Assembly: GCF_004353825.1 (NCBI RefSeq) | Contig: NZ_SMNA01000004.1 | Location: 124,001 to 188,000, forward strand | Length of the DNA: 64,000 bases | Origin: Occultella glacieicola | Lineage (GTDB): Bacteria; Actinomycetota; Actinomycetes; Actinomycetales; Beutenbergiaceae | Direction of reading: 5' to 3' | Shown here: piece by piece, positions 17,227-26,571 of the stretch | Layout: each line of letters starts with the position of its first letter | Position numbering within the stretch: the first letter of the stretch is position 1 | Made by a program: the position numbers and the translations under genes | The notes under the pieces: generated by a model | What the model was told of the DNA's origin: nothing | What the model saw: the letters and a program-made list of their open reading frames with translations, nothing else | Databases searched by the model: none

Positions 17227-20200
17227 TCAGTGCCGTCGGCTGCGGCGCTCGCGGGCGTCGCTGCACAGCCTGATGAACGCGCCGAGGTCGGACAGCTCGT
17301 CCGGATTCCAGGGCAGGTGCCGGGTCAGGTCCTGGGCCCGGACCACGATCGCGGCCCACTTGCCCCGGGAGATCGCCACGTTCAGCCGGTTCCGGGAGAG
17401 CACGAAGCCGAGCCCGCGTGGGGCGTCGTCGGCGCCGGAGGCCGCCAGGCTGAGCAGCACCACGGCCGCCTCCTGGCCCTGGAACTTGTCCACGGTGCCG
17501 ACCCGGACCGCGTCCAGGCCGGCCTCGGCGAGGTCGTGGCGGATGCGCTGCACCTGGGCGTTGTAGGCCGCCACCACCAGGATGTCCGACGGCGCCAGTG
17601 GGCGGGTGACCGCAGCCTCGGCAGTGTCGGCAGTGTTAGCAGCCTCGGCAGGGTCGGTCCAGTGCTTGCCGAGGAGCGACTGGATCTGCGCGACGACCTC
17701 GGCGGACTCCTCGGGGGAGTCCACGACATTGCCCCGGTGCGACACCCGCACCACGTGCACGCCGGGGTCGAGACCGTCGAGGTGTCGCCGTGCGGTCCGT
17801 GGGTGGCTGTGCAGCCGGTGGTCGTAGGAGAGCGTGGAGACCGCCTCGCAGAGGTCGGGGTGCAGCCGCCAGGTCCGGTCCAGGAAGTAGCCGCGGTCGG
17901 CAGGCAGGGTGGGGTGCCCGTCGGTGAGCCAGCCGAGCGCGGACTGATCGACCGGCGCGTCGTGCATGCCCTGGCTGACCTGCGGGAGCTGCTGCGGGTC
18001 GCCGAGCAGGAGCAGCCGACGGGCGGCCGTGGCGACGGCGATCGTGTTCGCGAGCGAGAACTGGCCCGCCTCGTCGACGACCAGGAGATCGAGGTCCCCG
18101 ACGGCGAACCTGTGCCGGTTCGCGAAGTCCCAGGCGGTACCGCCGATGACGGCGCCGGCGCTGCCGAGATGCTCGAGGAAGTCCTGGTGCTGGTAGGTGT
18201 CCAGGGGGACCCAGACAGGTGCGTCCGGATCGTGCTCGACGGCGGGACGGAAGTCGGTCGGGATGGTCGCCTTGACGCTGCCGCCGCGTTTGCCGACCTG
18301 CTCGCCGGGGACGCCGGCCTCGACGACGCCCCGCAGGACGTGCTCGACGACGGCGTGTGACTGGGCCACGACGCCGACCCGCCAGCCGAACCTCAGCACC
18401 AGGTCCGCGATGACCCGGGTGCCGAGGTAGGTCTTGCCGGTGCCGGGCGGGCCCTGCACCGCGATGTAGGAGTCCTCGGCGTCGAGCAGCGCGTCGGTGA
18501 GGGCACCGACGTGGCCATGGTCGAGGTGCTCACCCTCGAGGACGGAGGCACCGACACGGTCGTGTTCACCGTCGTCACGTCCGCCGTCGCTCCGGGTCGG
18601 CGCGTCCACAGAAGTGGTCGGGCCGTGAGCGGGCGCGGCGACGCCGACGTGGGGTAGCGAGGCACCGCGACGCTGTCGCGGCGGGAGGCGGCGGAGGATG
18701 TCGAGGGCTGCCTGCGCGGGGAGTGGGCCGCTGCCCACGCCGGGCTTGGCGTCGCCGGTGTTCCCGTCGGCAGTGTCCGCGACGGCCTCCGCGACCAGTT
18801 CGATGGCGGCTCGCAGCGACGCGGCGGACGGCGGCGCCCCCGGGGCGAGCAGGACCGGCAGGGAGCGGTGCTCGGCCACGTCCCGTCCGAGCCACTCCGA
18901 GACCACCAGGACGTCGTCGCCGTCGGCGTTCTCGCTCCGGCTGAGGACCCTCGCACCCGCCGTGGCCCGCACGTGTCCCTCGGGTACTCGCAGCCCATCG
19001 GGCACCGGGGGGTGATAGACGCAGAACACCTCGGCGCCGGCCCCGACGATGCTGCCCGTGCCCAGCGCCCCGGTGAGTTCGAGGATCCGGGTGGGTCGGC
19101 GGTCCTCCGGCGCGGACCAGTCCTTGACGACCCGGGCATGGTGGACGTCGAGCACGTCCCGGGTGTCCTGCACGTCGGCGCGTGGCTCATCGAGCCGGGC
19201 GAAGTGCGCCCGCCAGAACGGCTCGTCCTCCCGGCGGTGGTAGTCCAGGGCGGCCGCGAGCAGCGGCGCGGCCGTGTCCGCCGGGCCGCGCAGCAGCCGG
19301 CGCGCGAGTGCCTGGGCGGGCGCCTCCTCGGGCTCCGCCGCGCTCGCGGGCGATGCCGGCGGGGGCACCACGCCGGTCGGTGTGGTCTCGAGGGTCGCGG
19401 TGGCCCCGGCCCGCGTCGCATCGAGGTCACCGCCGGCCGCCTCGCGCTGGTCGGCGTGGGCCCGGTCGCGCTGCTCGAGCAGCCAGTCGCGCAGCCGCAG
19501 GGTGGAGATGCAGTCGTACCGGTTGTACTCGGCGAGTTCGGCCAGGCGCTCGGCGTAACCGGCGCCGTCCCCGGCGTCCCGTAGGGCGGTGGCCCGCTCG
19601 TAGGCGACCACCGAGTCACCGCCGCTGGTCACCCCCGACGCGTCCCGCAGTTCGGTGCCCATGTACAGCGGCTCGAGCTTCTTGAGGGAGTAGGACCGCT
19701 GGGAGACCCGGACGCCGTCCTTGACGGACTTGTACAGGTCGACGAGCACCCCGTCGGCGATGAGGCTGTCCACCTCCTCGGTGCCGAACCCGTGCCGCCG
19801 TGCGAGTGTGCGCAGTGCCGACTGCTCGTAGGCGGCGTAGTGGTAGATGTGCATCCGCGGATGCGCGGCACGGCGCCGTGCGACGTAGGCGAGGAAGCCG
19901 CGCAGCGCCTGCGCCTCCTGGGCGCGGTCATGCGCCCAGAACGTCACGTACCGCTGCTCGGGACCGGCCTCGACGAGGCCGAAGAGGTACTCCAGGCCCC
20001 ATTCGGTCCGGTCGTCGTCGACCCACATCGGGTCGCCCTCGAAGTCGAAGAAGACGTCCCCGGCGTCGGGTATGGGCAGGGCGTCGAGCGCCGCCACCGT
20101 GTGCACCTCGCTGAAGACCGTCGGTGCGGCCGCGCCGCTCGGGGTGGCGGCGGCGGGACCCGGGGCGACGGCTGCGGGGTTCGCGCCGCCCGCGGGTGCG

Positions 20201-21177
20201 GCGGTCCCTCCCGGGTCCGCCGCGGCGGGTACGCCCGCTGTCCCCGCTGTCCCTGCCGGGGCCGCGCCGGCGACAGCGCCGAGCGCCTGGGCCTCCGCCG
20301 CCTCCTGACGCAGCTGCAGGCGTGCCTGCCCACGCAGCCGCTCCAGGACCGCGGGGCGGACCTTCGGGACCGGGCCGGTGCTCGCCGCGAGGTCGTCGAT
20401 CGTCGTGATGCCCGCGGCCCGCAGCGCGTTCCGGGTCCCGCTGCGCACGCCCCAGACCAGCTTCACGTCCCGGGCCGGCTCGAGCTCGGCCGAGCAGTAG
20501 TCGCACCACAGGCAGGCCCGGTACCGCTCGTCGCCCCATACGACCGGGCCGTCGTCGAGGAGGTGCTCGTCCAACAGGCGCTGGACCTGCTCGCGCCGTT
20601 CGCGGAAGACCGCGACGCCGTCGGCAGTGGAGTGCGACGTCACGACGTCGTCGCCGAGGTGCAGGTGGGTGTGTTCGGCCACGTCGATCCCGGCCCGGAG
20701 CACCTGGTCGGCGTAGGCAGCCAACTGGATGACGGCGGGGGCCTTCGCTGTCCTGGTCAGCTTCGCGTCCACGACGGCGTACCTCGGCCGCCCGTCGACG
20801 TCGCCGTCGCGGACCAGGAAGTCCGCGCGCCCATGGAAGCGCCCGTCGAAGAAGCCGGCCTGGGCCACCACGTCCGTCCCCGCGTGCAGCGCCGCGACCG
20901 TGCGCGCGTGCTGCTCCTCGAGGCCCGGCCTGGTGTAGGCGGTCGGCGGTCCGATCTCGACGACCCCCGCACCGAACCGGCGCCGGTACTGCTCGAGGAC
21001 CCGCTCCTCGTGCTCGTTGCCGAGGCGGGCGGCGCGGTCGAGGAACGCGTTCTCGACCTCGAGCTTCGGGACCCGCCCGAGTCGCTCGTCGAGTTTGCGC
21101 AACGCGGCGAACTCGCAGCCGACGGCGGTCGAGAGGTCGCTGGCGGAGTAGACGAGCAGATCGTCGAGCAGGAACAT
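17227..21177 (-). CDS. TM0106-type RecB-like nuclease fused to RNase H-like domain and SF1 helicase
   Basis: 1316 residues. (1) About 1-240: a RecB-family nuclease with GRADFLV (Asp119), VVDAKLT (Asp137, Lys139) and QLAAYADQV (Gln151); Cys21 and CLWCDYC (Cys222, 225, 228) could hold an iron-sulfur cluster as in AddB/Cas4 nucleases. (2) About 300-365: Ala/Gly/Pro linker. (3) About 372-570: an RNase H-like exonuclease region starting VFFDFEGDP. (4) About 890-1316: a UvrD/DNA2-like helicase with Walker A GPPGTGKT (909-916), DEAGQ (1035-1039) and late motifs KFQGQEAAVVLLS and SRNRLNVAISRGK. Every catalytic motif I can check is intact. A role in DNA or RNA end processing is likely but unproven. 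It probably lies downstream of the HNH gene in one transcript. Confidence 0.88.
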   Translation of the reverse strand: MFLLDDLLVYSASDLSTAVGCEFAALRKLDERLGRVPKLEVENAFLDRAARLGNEHEERVLEQYRRRFGAGVVEIGPPTAYTRPGLEEQHARTVAALHAGTDVVAQAGFFDGRFHGRADFLVRDGDVDGRPRYAVVDAKLTRTAKAPAVIQLAAYADQVLRAGIDVAEHTHLHLGDDVVTSHSTADGVAVFRERREQVQRLLDEHLLDDGPVVWGDERYRACLWCDYCSAELEPARDVKLVWGVRSGTRNALRAAGITTIDDLAASTGPVPKVRPAVLERLRGQARLQLRQEAAEAQALGAVAGAAPAGTAGTAGVPAAADPGGTAAPAGGANPAAVAPGPAAATPSGAAAPTVFSEVHTVAALDALPIPDAGDVFFDFEGDPMWVDDDRTEWGLEYLFGLVEAGPEQRYVTFWAHDRAQEAQALRGFLAYVARRRAAHPRMHIYHYAAYEQSALRTLARRHGFGTEEVDSLIADGVLVDLYKSVKDGVRVSQRSYSLKKLEPLYMGTELRDASGVTSGGDSVVAYERATALRDAGDGAGYAERLAELAEYNRYDCISTLRLRDWLLEQRDRAHADQREAAGGDLDATRAGATATLETTPTGVVPPPASPASAAEPEEAPAQALARRLLRGPADTAAPLLAAALDYHRREDEPFWRAHFARLDEPRADVQDTRDVLDVHHARVVKDWSAPEDRRPTRILELTGALGTGSIVGAGAEVFCVYHPPVPDGLRVPEGHVRATAGARVLSRSENADGDDVLVVSEWLGRDVAEHRSLPVLLAPGAPPSAASLRAAIELVAEAVADTADGNTGDAKPGVGSGPLPAQAALDILRRLPPRQRRGASLPHVGVAAPAHGPTTSVDAPTRSDGGRDDGEHDRVGASVLEGEHLDHGHVGALTDALLDAEDSYIAVQGPPGTGKTYLGTRVIADLVLRFGWRVGVVAQSHAVVEHVLRGVVEAGVPGEQVGKRGGSVKATIPTDFRPAVEHDPDAPVWVPLDTYQHQDFLEHLGSAGAVIGGTAWDFANRHRFAVGDLDLLVVDEAGQFSLANTIAVATAARRLLLLGDPQQLPQVSQGMHDAPVDQSALGWLTDGHPTLPADRGYFLDRTWRLHPDLCEAVSTLSYDHRLHSHPRTARRHLDGLDPGVHVVRVSHRGNVVDSPEESAEVVAQIQSLLGKHWTDPAEAANTADTAEAAVTRPLAPSDILVVAAYNAQVQRIRHDLAEAGLDAVRVGTVDKFQGQEAAVVLLSLAASGADDAPRGLGFVLSRNRLNVAISRGKWAAIVVRAQDLTRHLPWNPDELSDLGAFIRLCSDARERRSRRH
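17612..17656. repeat. In-frame 9-bp tandem repeat inside the helicase domain
   Basis: Five consecutive 9-bp units (GCAGCCTCG, GCAGTGTCG, GCAGTGTTA, GCAGCCTCG, GCAGGGTCG) encode an Ala/Asp/Thr loop in the C-terminal helicase region. The reading frame is preserved whatever the copy number. Confidence 0.7.
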
Positions 21178-21239
21178 GCGCCCGCCTCCTTCCGGTTCTC
21201 GGCCACGACCGGGTCTGGCCCGGTCCGGCTCCGGTGAGG

Positions 21240-22000
21240 CTATCGCGGCCCTCCGACATCGCCGCGCCGGTCGTGGACGTGCCGGCCGTCGCGGCAGGAC
21301 ACCTCTCCGACAGCACCTCGGCGAGCGCTCCGAACTCGGCCCCGCTGACGCCGAGCCCGTAGGCGGACTTCACCCGGATCTGCTGCACCGCATAGGCGCA
21401 ATGGAATCCGACGTTCGGTGGGAGCCAGTCCGCGGCGTCGTCGGCGCCCTTGTCCTGGTTGACCGGACCGTCGACGGCGATCAGGTTGCCGGGGTCGTTC
21501 GCGAACGCGAGCGCGCGCTCGGCCGGCCAGCCCGCGGCGCCCTTGCGCCAGGCGTCGGCGAGGGCGACGACATGGTCGACCTGCACCTCGGCGCTCGTGC
21601 TCGGGCCGCGCACGAAGGGCACGAGGTGACCGGAATACGGGTCGGCGAGAGTGCCCGACACGACGAGGCATGGCTTCAGGGGGTCGGTGACGACGTCCAG
21701 GAGCCAGATCGCGAGGACGTCGTTACGGGTGTCGCAGCCGTTCCGGTCGACGTCCGCCCAGGGCTCCCCGAAGGACTCACGCTCGTACCCGGTCAGGTCG
21801 AGCGGCTCCACCACCGTCAGCTCCGCCAGGTCCGTCCGCGCGGTGGCGACCAGGTCGGCCGACACCGGATACGGCGGTGGCCCCCGCACGAGCTCCCACC
21901 ACTGCGGCACCACGAGCACCAGCGCGACGGCCAGCAGCGTCGCGACCGCGACAGTCACGACCGGCCGCGCCCGCGCGGCCTCCTCAGGTTCGTCAAGCAT
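21240..22000 (-). CDS. Membrane-anchored HNH endonuclease (DUF1524), stop codon missing in frame
   Basis: From the ATG at 22000: one membrane helix at about 14-33, then an extracytoplasmic DUF1524/GmrSD-type HNH domain with VQVDHVVALADAW, FANDPGNLIAVDGPVNQDKG, DWLPP and CAYAVQQI. Family members end shortly after the YGLGVSGAEFGALAEVLSERC segment (Cys234 at 21299-21301). Here the frame has no stop: it continues, in Arg/Ala-rich out-of-frame composition, into the nuclease-helicase gene as far as 19928. A stop exists at 21240 in the neighbouring frame, so one lost base between about 21300 and 21240 would explain it. The boundary given assumes this. The nuclease core itself is intact. Secreted nucleases of this type may act on extracellular DNA. 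Confidence 0.62.
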
Positions 22001-22402
22001 GAGGCGAGCCTGCCTGCCCGGGGCGACGCTCCGCCGTCGGGCGTCCTGTCCTGTGGACCGCCGGGCATCGTGGGCCGGCTCGTGATCGCCGCCCCTCCGG
22101 CAGGCGCCCGCGAGCCCGGCCCGTCCGGGGCCCTCTGGGCGGACGCCGGGCGGGTTCATCCCCCCGGAGTTACCCAGGCCCGGCGTCCGCAGCGCCTCGA
22201 TGGGGCGCGAGGGTCGTCAGGCGTGGGATCCCACACCTGAGGACCAGCACACGTTCGCCGTTCGATCTGAACCGCTGGTGCGGGTCGGGTGAACGGTGGG
22301 TTAACCACCGATGAAGGTCCGGGGCGAATCGTCGCCGGGCCCTCGTGCTCGGCGTCTCAGCCGTGCTGGAATGGCAGGTCCCGCGCCCGCGAGCCGATCG
22401 GA
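22001..22402. other. Gene-free interval with two palindromes
   Basis: About 400 bp between the HNH gene start and the ectC stop hold no supported gene. GTGGGATCCCAC (22223-22234) is a perfect 12-bp palindrome, and GGTGGGTTAACCACC (22295-22309) is a near-palindrome around TTAA. Either could be an operator for the leftward HNH/nuclease unit. No terminator with a U-tract was seen after ectC. Confidence 0.45.
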
Positions 22403-22801
22403 TCAGGCCGGGGCCGGCTCCGTGACGAGCGGGTACACACCGTGCTCGTCGTGGACCTCGCGCCCGGTCACCGGCGGGTTGAACACGCACACGGTGCGCA
22501 TCTGGGTCCGGGGCCGGACCTGGTGCTTGTCGTGGTCGTTGAGAAGGTAGAGCGAGCCCGGGGCGAGCTGGTGGGTCTCGCCGGTCGCCAGGTCGGTGAT
22601 CTCACCCTCGCCCTCGACGATGAACACGGCCTCGATGTGGTTGGCGTACCAGAAGTCGTTCACCGTGCCGGCGTACAGCGTGGTCTCGTGGACGGAGAAG
22701 CCGACGCCCTCCTTCGCCAGGATGATGCGCTTGCTGCGCCAGTTCTCGGTCTTGATGTCGGCGTCGGTGTCGGTGACCTCGGCGATCGTGCGGACGAGCA
22801 T
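22403..22801 (-). CDS. ectC: L-ectoine synthase
   Basis: 132 residues, a small cupin. It cyclises N-gamma-acetyl-L-2,4-diaminobutyrate to ectoine, the last step of the pathway. The start [25 protein letters not shown] is typical, as are [20 protein letters not shown] and [15 protein letters not shown], which carry the Glu, Tyr and His iron ligands of the active site. It is the third gene of ectABC, 71 bp after ectB. No ectD (hydroxylase) follows, so this cluster makes ectoine but not hydroxyectoine unless ectD is elsewhere. Confidence 0.95.
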   Translation of the reverse strand: MLVRTIAEVTDTDADIKTENWRSKRIILAKEGVGFSVHETTLYAGTVNDFWYANHIEAVFIVEGEGEITDLATGETHQLAPGSLYLLNDHDKHQVRPRTQMRTVCVFNPPVTGREVHDEHGVYPLVTEPAPA

Positions 22802-22872
22802 GGGGTGACTCCAGTCGGTAGGGGAATCGGTTCGGGGACGGTACGGGGAATGGACGTGCGGGACCCGCGGGC

Positions 22873-24141
22873 TCAGGCTCGGCCGAGCACCGCATCCACG
22901 GACTCGTCGATGATCCTCAGACCACGGTTCAGCTCTTCGTCGGTGAGCGTCAGCGGCGGCAGGATCTTCATGACCTCGTCCTCCGGGCCGGAAGTCTCCA
23001 TGAGCAGGCCGCGCCGGTAGGCCTCCGCGCACACCTCGCCGGCGAGCTCGGCGGTGCCGAACTGCAGGCCGCGGGCCAGGCCCCGGCCCTTGCTGATCAG
23101 ATCGTGCTCGGGGTACTTGGCGACGAGCTGGTTGAACCGGCTCTCCACATAGGCGCCCTTGGTCTGGGTGGACTTCTCGAGGGCGTCGTCCGACCAGAAC
23201 GTGCGGATCGCCTCGGCGGCCGTCGCGAACGCCGGGCTGAAACCCCGGAACGTGCCGTTGTGCTCGCCCGGTTCCCAGATGTCGAGCTCGGGCCGAACCA
23301 GGGTGAGGGCCATCGGCATCCCGTAGCCGCTGATGGACTTGGACAGGCAGATGATGTCCGGGACGATGCCTGCCTCCTCGAAGCTGAAGAAGCCCCCGGT
23401 GCGGCCGCATCCCATCTGGATGTCGTCGAGGATCAGCAGGATCCCGTGCTTCTTGCACAGGACGGCCAGGGCACGCAGCCACTCCGCACGGGCGGCGTTG
23501 ATGCCGCCCTCACCCTGCACGGACTCCACGATCACGGCGGCCGGGTGGTTCAGGCCGCTGCCGGAGTCCTCGAGGAGCCGCTCGAAGTACATGAAGTCAG
23601 GCACGTCGCCGTCGAAATAGTCGTCGTAGGGCATCGGGGTCGCGTGCACCAGGGGCACCCCGGCGCCGCCGCGCTTGAGGGAGTTCCCGGTCACCGAGAG
23701 GGCACCGAGCGTCATGCCGTGGAAGGCGTTGGTGAAGTTGACGACCGACTCGCGGCCCGTCACCTTGCGGGCGAGCTTGAGCGCCGCCTCCACCGCGTTC
23801 GCCCCACCGGGGCCGGGGAAGACCACGCGGTGGTCGAGTCCGCGGGGCTGCAGGATCAGCTCGGAGAACGTCTGCAGGAAGTCCCCGCGCGCGGTCGTGA
23901 ACATATCGAGGGAATGCACCAGTTGATCGCTCTGGAAATAGTCGAGGACGACTTCCTTGAGCCGCGGGTGATTGTGCCCGTAGTTCAGCGATCCGGCCCC
24001 GGCGAAGAAGTCGAGGTACTCGGTACCGTCCTCGGCCCAGATCGTGCTACCGACGGCTCGCGAGAACACCGCCGGCCAGTTCCGTGAATAGCTCCGCACA
24101 CCGGATTCGAGGGCGACGGTGTCGATCGTGGGGGCAGTCAT
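22873..24141 (-). CDS. ectB: Diaminobutyrate--2-oxoglutarate transaminase
   Basis: 422 residues from the ATG at 24141, with GGAA upstream. Class-III aminotransferase converting aspartate-semialdehyde and glutamate to 2,4-diaminobutyrate, first step of ectoine synthesis. Visible motifs: [75 protein letters not shown] (PLP-binding Asp) and [13 protein letters not shown] (PLP Lys). It lies between ectA and ectC in the standard order and length is normal. Confidence 0.96.
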   Translation of the reverse strand: MTAPTIDTVALESGVRSYSRNWPAVFSRAVGSTIWAEDGTEYLDFFAGAGSLNYGHNHPRLKEVVLDYFQSDQLVHSLDMFTTARGDFLQTFSELILQPRGLDHRVVFPGPGGANAVEAALKLARKVTGRESVVNFTNAFHGMTLGALSVTGNSLKRGGAGVPLVHATPMPYDDYFDGDVPDFMYFERLLEDSGSGLNHPAAVIVESVQGEGGINAARAEWLRALAVLCKKHGILLILDDIQMGCGRTGGFFSFEEAGIVPDIICLSKSISGYGMPMALTLVRPELDIWEPGEHNGTFRGFSPAFATAAEAIRTFWSDDALEKSTQTKGAYVESRFNQLVAKYPEHDLISKGRGLARGLQFGTAELAGEVCAEAYRRGLLMETSGPEDEVMKILPPLTLTDEELNRGLRIIDESVDAVLGRA

Positions 24142-24223
24142 GTGAATTCCTTCTTCGATTCGGTCGAATGGGGACGTGGCAGGGTCGACCTCGGACATGG
24201 CGGCAACCCCGGCCGGTGGTGCG

Positions 24224-24898
24224 TCAGCGGCCGAGGCCGCTGATGGTCAGGAGCGGCTCCGCGTCGTGCGAGTCCGGGAAGTCGTCCGCCGCGAACAGCG
24301 GCGACTCGGCCAGGTCGGCACCGTGGCGGTCGGCGAACTTGCCGAAGAGCCGGCGCGACGAGGCGTTCGACTCGGTCACAGTGGTCTCCACCGTGGTGAC
24401 GTCCGGGAGGTCCCGGACCAGGCCGTCGAGCAGGAGGCCGGCGATGTTTCGGCCACGGAACGCCGGATCCACGGCGATCTGCCACACGAACAAGGTGGCC
24501 GCCGACTCCGGCCGCCGGTACCCGATGACGAACCCGACCGGTTCGTCGTCGATCGTGGCGACCCGGCAGGTGTCGGCGAAGTCGCGTGCCAGGAGTGCGT
24601 AGGCGTATGGCGTGTTCACGTCGAGTTCCCCGCTGTCGCGGGCGAGCCGCCACATCTGGGCGCCGTCCGACAGCACCGGACAGCGCACCGTCGGGGCGGC
24701 AGAAGAAGCGTGTCGAACGACCGGGGCCGGGGCGTGCGCGGTCCCGGCGGATTCGTCCTCGTCGGGGGTGTCGAAGAGGTCGCGGGGAGGACTCGAATCG
24801 CCATTCTTCGACGCTGGATTCGGGCTCGTCCGGGACGCGGTCGGGAACGCTTCAGTTTGGTGGCGGCGGGCGTGGGAATTCTCTGTGGACGTCGGCAT
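24224..24898 (-). CDS. ectA: Diaminobutyrate acetyltransferase
   Basis: 224 residues if started at the ATG at 24898. The GNAT core begins near residue 62 (TVRCPVLSDGAQMWRLA) and includes LDVNTPYAYALLARDF and the acetyl-CoA loop VDPAFRGRNIAGLLLDGL. It acetylates the gamma-amino group of diaminobutyrate. The roughly 60-residue Ser/Thr/Pro-rich N-terminal extension is longer than usual for EctA and may be disordered; no in-frame Met lies closer to the core, so the start is somewhat uncertain. First gene of ectABC, 82 bp before ectB. Promoter presumably within 24899-25100. Confidence 0.93.
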   Translation of the reverse strand: MPTSTENSHARRHQTEAFPTASRTSPNPASKNGDSSPPRDLFDTPDEDESAGTAHAPAPVVRHASSAAPTVRCPVLSDGAQMWRLARDSGELDVNTPYAYALLARDFADTCRVATIDDEPVGFVIGYRRPESAATLFVWQIAVDPAFRGRNIAGLLLDGLVRDLPDVTTVETTVTESNASSRRLFGKFADRHGADLAESPLFAADDFPDSHDAEPLLTISGLGR

Positions 24899-25382
24899 AC
24901 CGGTGTCCACAGTAGGCGGATCGAGGGGGTGGGTGAAGTGACCGCGGGCACGATCCGCGCTGATTCCCACCGCGACGGATCCGCGCTCAGCCCTCGGACC
25001 ATGCGGCAAACTCCCGATCGGCGACACGCGCGAAACTGCCGTGAAATTGCGTCCGCATGGTGAGATGGTCGTGAGGGTGCCTCACTACGCGCCGACGGCG
25101 CCCTTGGTGCCTCGGAGGCGTCGGCACCTCGCGTGGCCGTCCCCCGCGCGGGAATCGTGCCGTGCGCCCCGGGAATCGCGCCGTGCGCCCCGCGCGAGGA
25201 ATAGTGGCGTGCGTCGCACGCGGGAGGCTCGACCGGCTCGCCCGGGCAGGGGCTCGCCTCGCGCGGGGGGTCTCGCCCGCCTCGTGCGGGCCGAGGGTCG
25301 CCTCGCATGGGGCTCGCCCAGGCCCGCCTCGTGTGAGGCATGCCATAGGCGCCGTCCGTGCGCAACTGGAAGACTCACGCCC
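24899..25382. promoter_or_regulatory. Divergent control region of ectABC and the iron transporter
   Basis: 484 bp separate the ectA and VIT-type start codons. The left part (about 24990-25090) is less GC-rich and holds GTCCGCATGGTGAGAT (25051-25066), a 16-mer also found upstream of the lysine-catabolism gene at 39554-39569. The right part (25140-25370) is repetitive: tandem 21-bp units, then degenerate CTCGCC/CGTGCGGG-type repeats. I could not pick a confident -10/-35 pair. Osmotic control of ectABC is expected from family knowledge. Confidence 0.5.
25150..25191. repeat. Two tandem 21-bp repeats
   Basis: GGGAATCGTGCCGTGCGCCCC (25150-25170) is followed directly by a copy differing at one base (25171-25191), and a degenerate third copy (GAGGAATAGTGGCGTGCG) continues to about 25215. 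A 21-bp period equals two helical turns, as expected for binding-site arrays, but slippage duplication is also possible. Confidence 0.65.
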
Positions 25383-26474
25383 ATGTCGACCGCAGCCTCC
25401 GCCACCGGAGCACCTCCGCCGTCGCCCGCCGACGTTCGCCGCTGGCGCCGCTACCTCGCCGAGGAGCGCGCGGAGGCGGCGCTCTACACCCGGCTCGCGT
25501 CGAAGCGGCAGGGCGAGGAGCGCGCGATCCTGCTGGAGTTGGCGGATGCGGAGGGCCGGCACGCGGCGCACTGGGTGGACCTGCTCGGCGAGGAAGCCGG
25601 CCGGCCGTTGCGCCCGTCGGTGCGCTCCCGGCTGCTGATCTGGCTGGCCGGCCGGTTCGGCTCCGTGTTCGTCCTGGCGCTCGCCCAGCGCGCGGAGGCT
25701 CGGTCGGCGTACGGCGACGATGAGCACGCGACGGCCGCGATGGCGGCGGACGAACGGATCCACGAGGAGGTCGTACGGTCGCTCGCGGAGCGCGGCCGGG
25801 CGCGGATGTCCGGGACGTTCCGGGCGGCCGTCTTCGGGATGAACGACGGCCTCGTCTCGAACCTCGCGTTGGTTCTCGGGATCGGTGCGTCCGGGGTCGG
25901 CAACGCCACGATCCTGCTCACCGGCATCGCCGGGCTCCTGGCCGGCGCGCTCTCGATGGGGGCCGGCGAGTTCGTCTCGGTGCGGTCCCAACGGGAGCTG
26001 TTGGAGGCGTCCAACCCGAGTCCCACGGCGCACACCGCGCTCCCGGACCTCGACGTGAACGCGAACGAGCTCGCGCTGGTCTACCGGGCGCGTGGGATGC
26101 CCGAGGACGAGGCACGATCGAAGGCCGAGGAGCGGATCGCGACCTACTCGGGCGAACGGTCCCCGGACCGGGCGGAGGTCCGCAGCCACGAGGAGATCGG
26201 CTCGGCCTGGGGGGCGGCCATCTCCAGTTTCTGCTTCTTCGCCTCCGGAGCGATCATCCCGGTGCTGCCGTACCTGCTCGGGCTTGGCGGGCTGGTCGCC
26301 GTCGCGGTCGCGGCCGGACTGGTCGGGATCGCCCTGCTGCTGACCGGCGCCACCGTGGGGATCCTGTCCGGGGCGGCTCCGCTGAGCCGGGCCCTGCGGC
26401 AGCTCGCGATCGGTTGGGGAGCCGCCGCCGCGACCTACGTCCTCGGGCTGCTGTTCGGGACGACGCTCGCCTGA
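25383..26474 (+). CDS. VIT1/CCC1-family iron transporter with N-terminal ferritin-like (erythrin) domain
   Basis: 363 residues from the ATG at 25383. Residues about 15-135 form a rubrerythrin/ferritin-like four-helix region with Glu/His pairs suited to di-iron binding (LAEERAEAALYTRLA, ELADAEGRHAAHW, DERIHEEVV). From about 143 the VIT/CCC1 transporter follows with five membrane helices: FRAAVFGMNDGLVSNLALVLG, ALSMGAGEFVSVRSQRELLE and a SHEEIGSAWGAAISSFCFFASGAIIPVLPYLL stretch. It is expected to move Fe2+/Mn2+ across the membrane with the soluble domain sensing or oxidising iron. Divergent from ectABC. Confidence 0.9.
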   Translation: MSTAASATGAPPPSPADVRRWRRYLAEERAEAALYTRLASKRQGEERAILLELADAEGRHAAHWVDLLGEEAGRPLRPSVRSRLLIWLAGRFGSVFVLALAQRAEARSAYGDDEHATAAMAADERIHEEVVRSLAERGRARMSGTFRAAVFGMNDGLVSNLALVLGIGASGVGNATILLTGIAGLLAGALSMGAGEFVSVRSQRELLEASNPSPTAHTALPDLDVNANELALVYRARGMPEDEARSKAEERIATYSGERSPDRAEVRSHEEIGSAWGAAISSFCFFASGAIIPVLPYLLGLGGLVAVAVAAGLVGIALLLTGATVGILSGAAPLSRALRQLAIGWGAAAATYVLGLLFGTTLA

Positions 26475-26571
26475 GGCGCAGGAGGCCGCGGCGCACGGGC
26501 GGGGAACATCGTCGTGCGCTCCGTGCCGCGAACCATCGGCGCCACCGCACGCCACGGCGGTAGGTTCACGC

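Noticed and set aside
20225-20260. Possible spacer or regulatory repeat
   Set aside because: Lies inside the coding frame of the nuclease-helicase gene and encodes its Ala/Gly/Thr linker.
17227-22000. Idea that the HNH and nuclease-helicase genes are a complete phage-defence island
   Set aside because: No integrase, modification enzyme, toxin or known defence partner is nearby, and TM0106-type proteins occur in many ordinary chromosomal contexts; kept only as a question.
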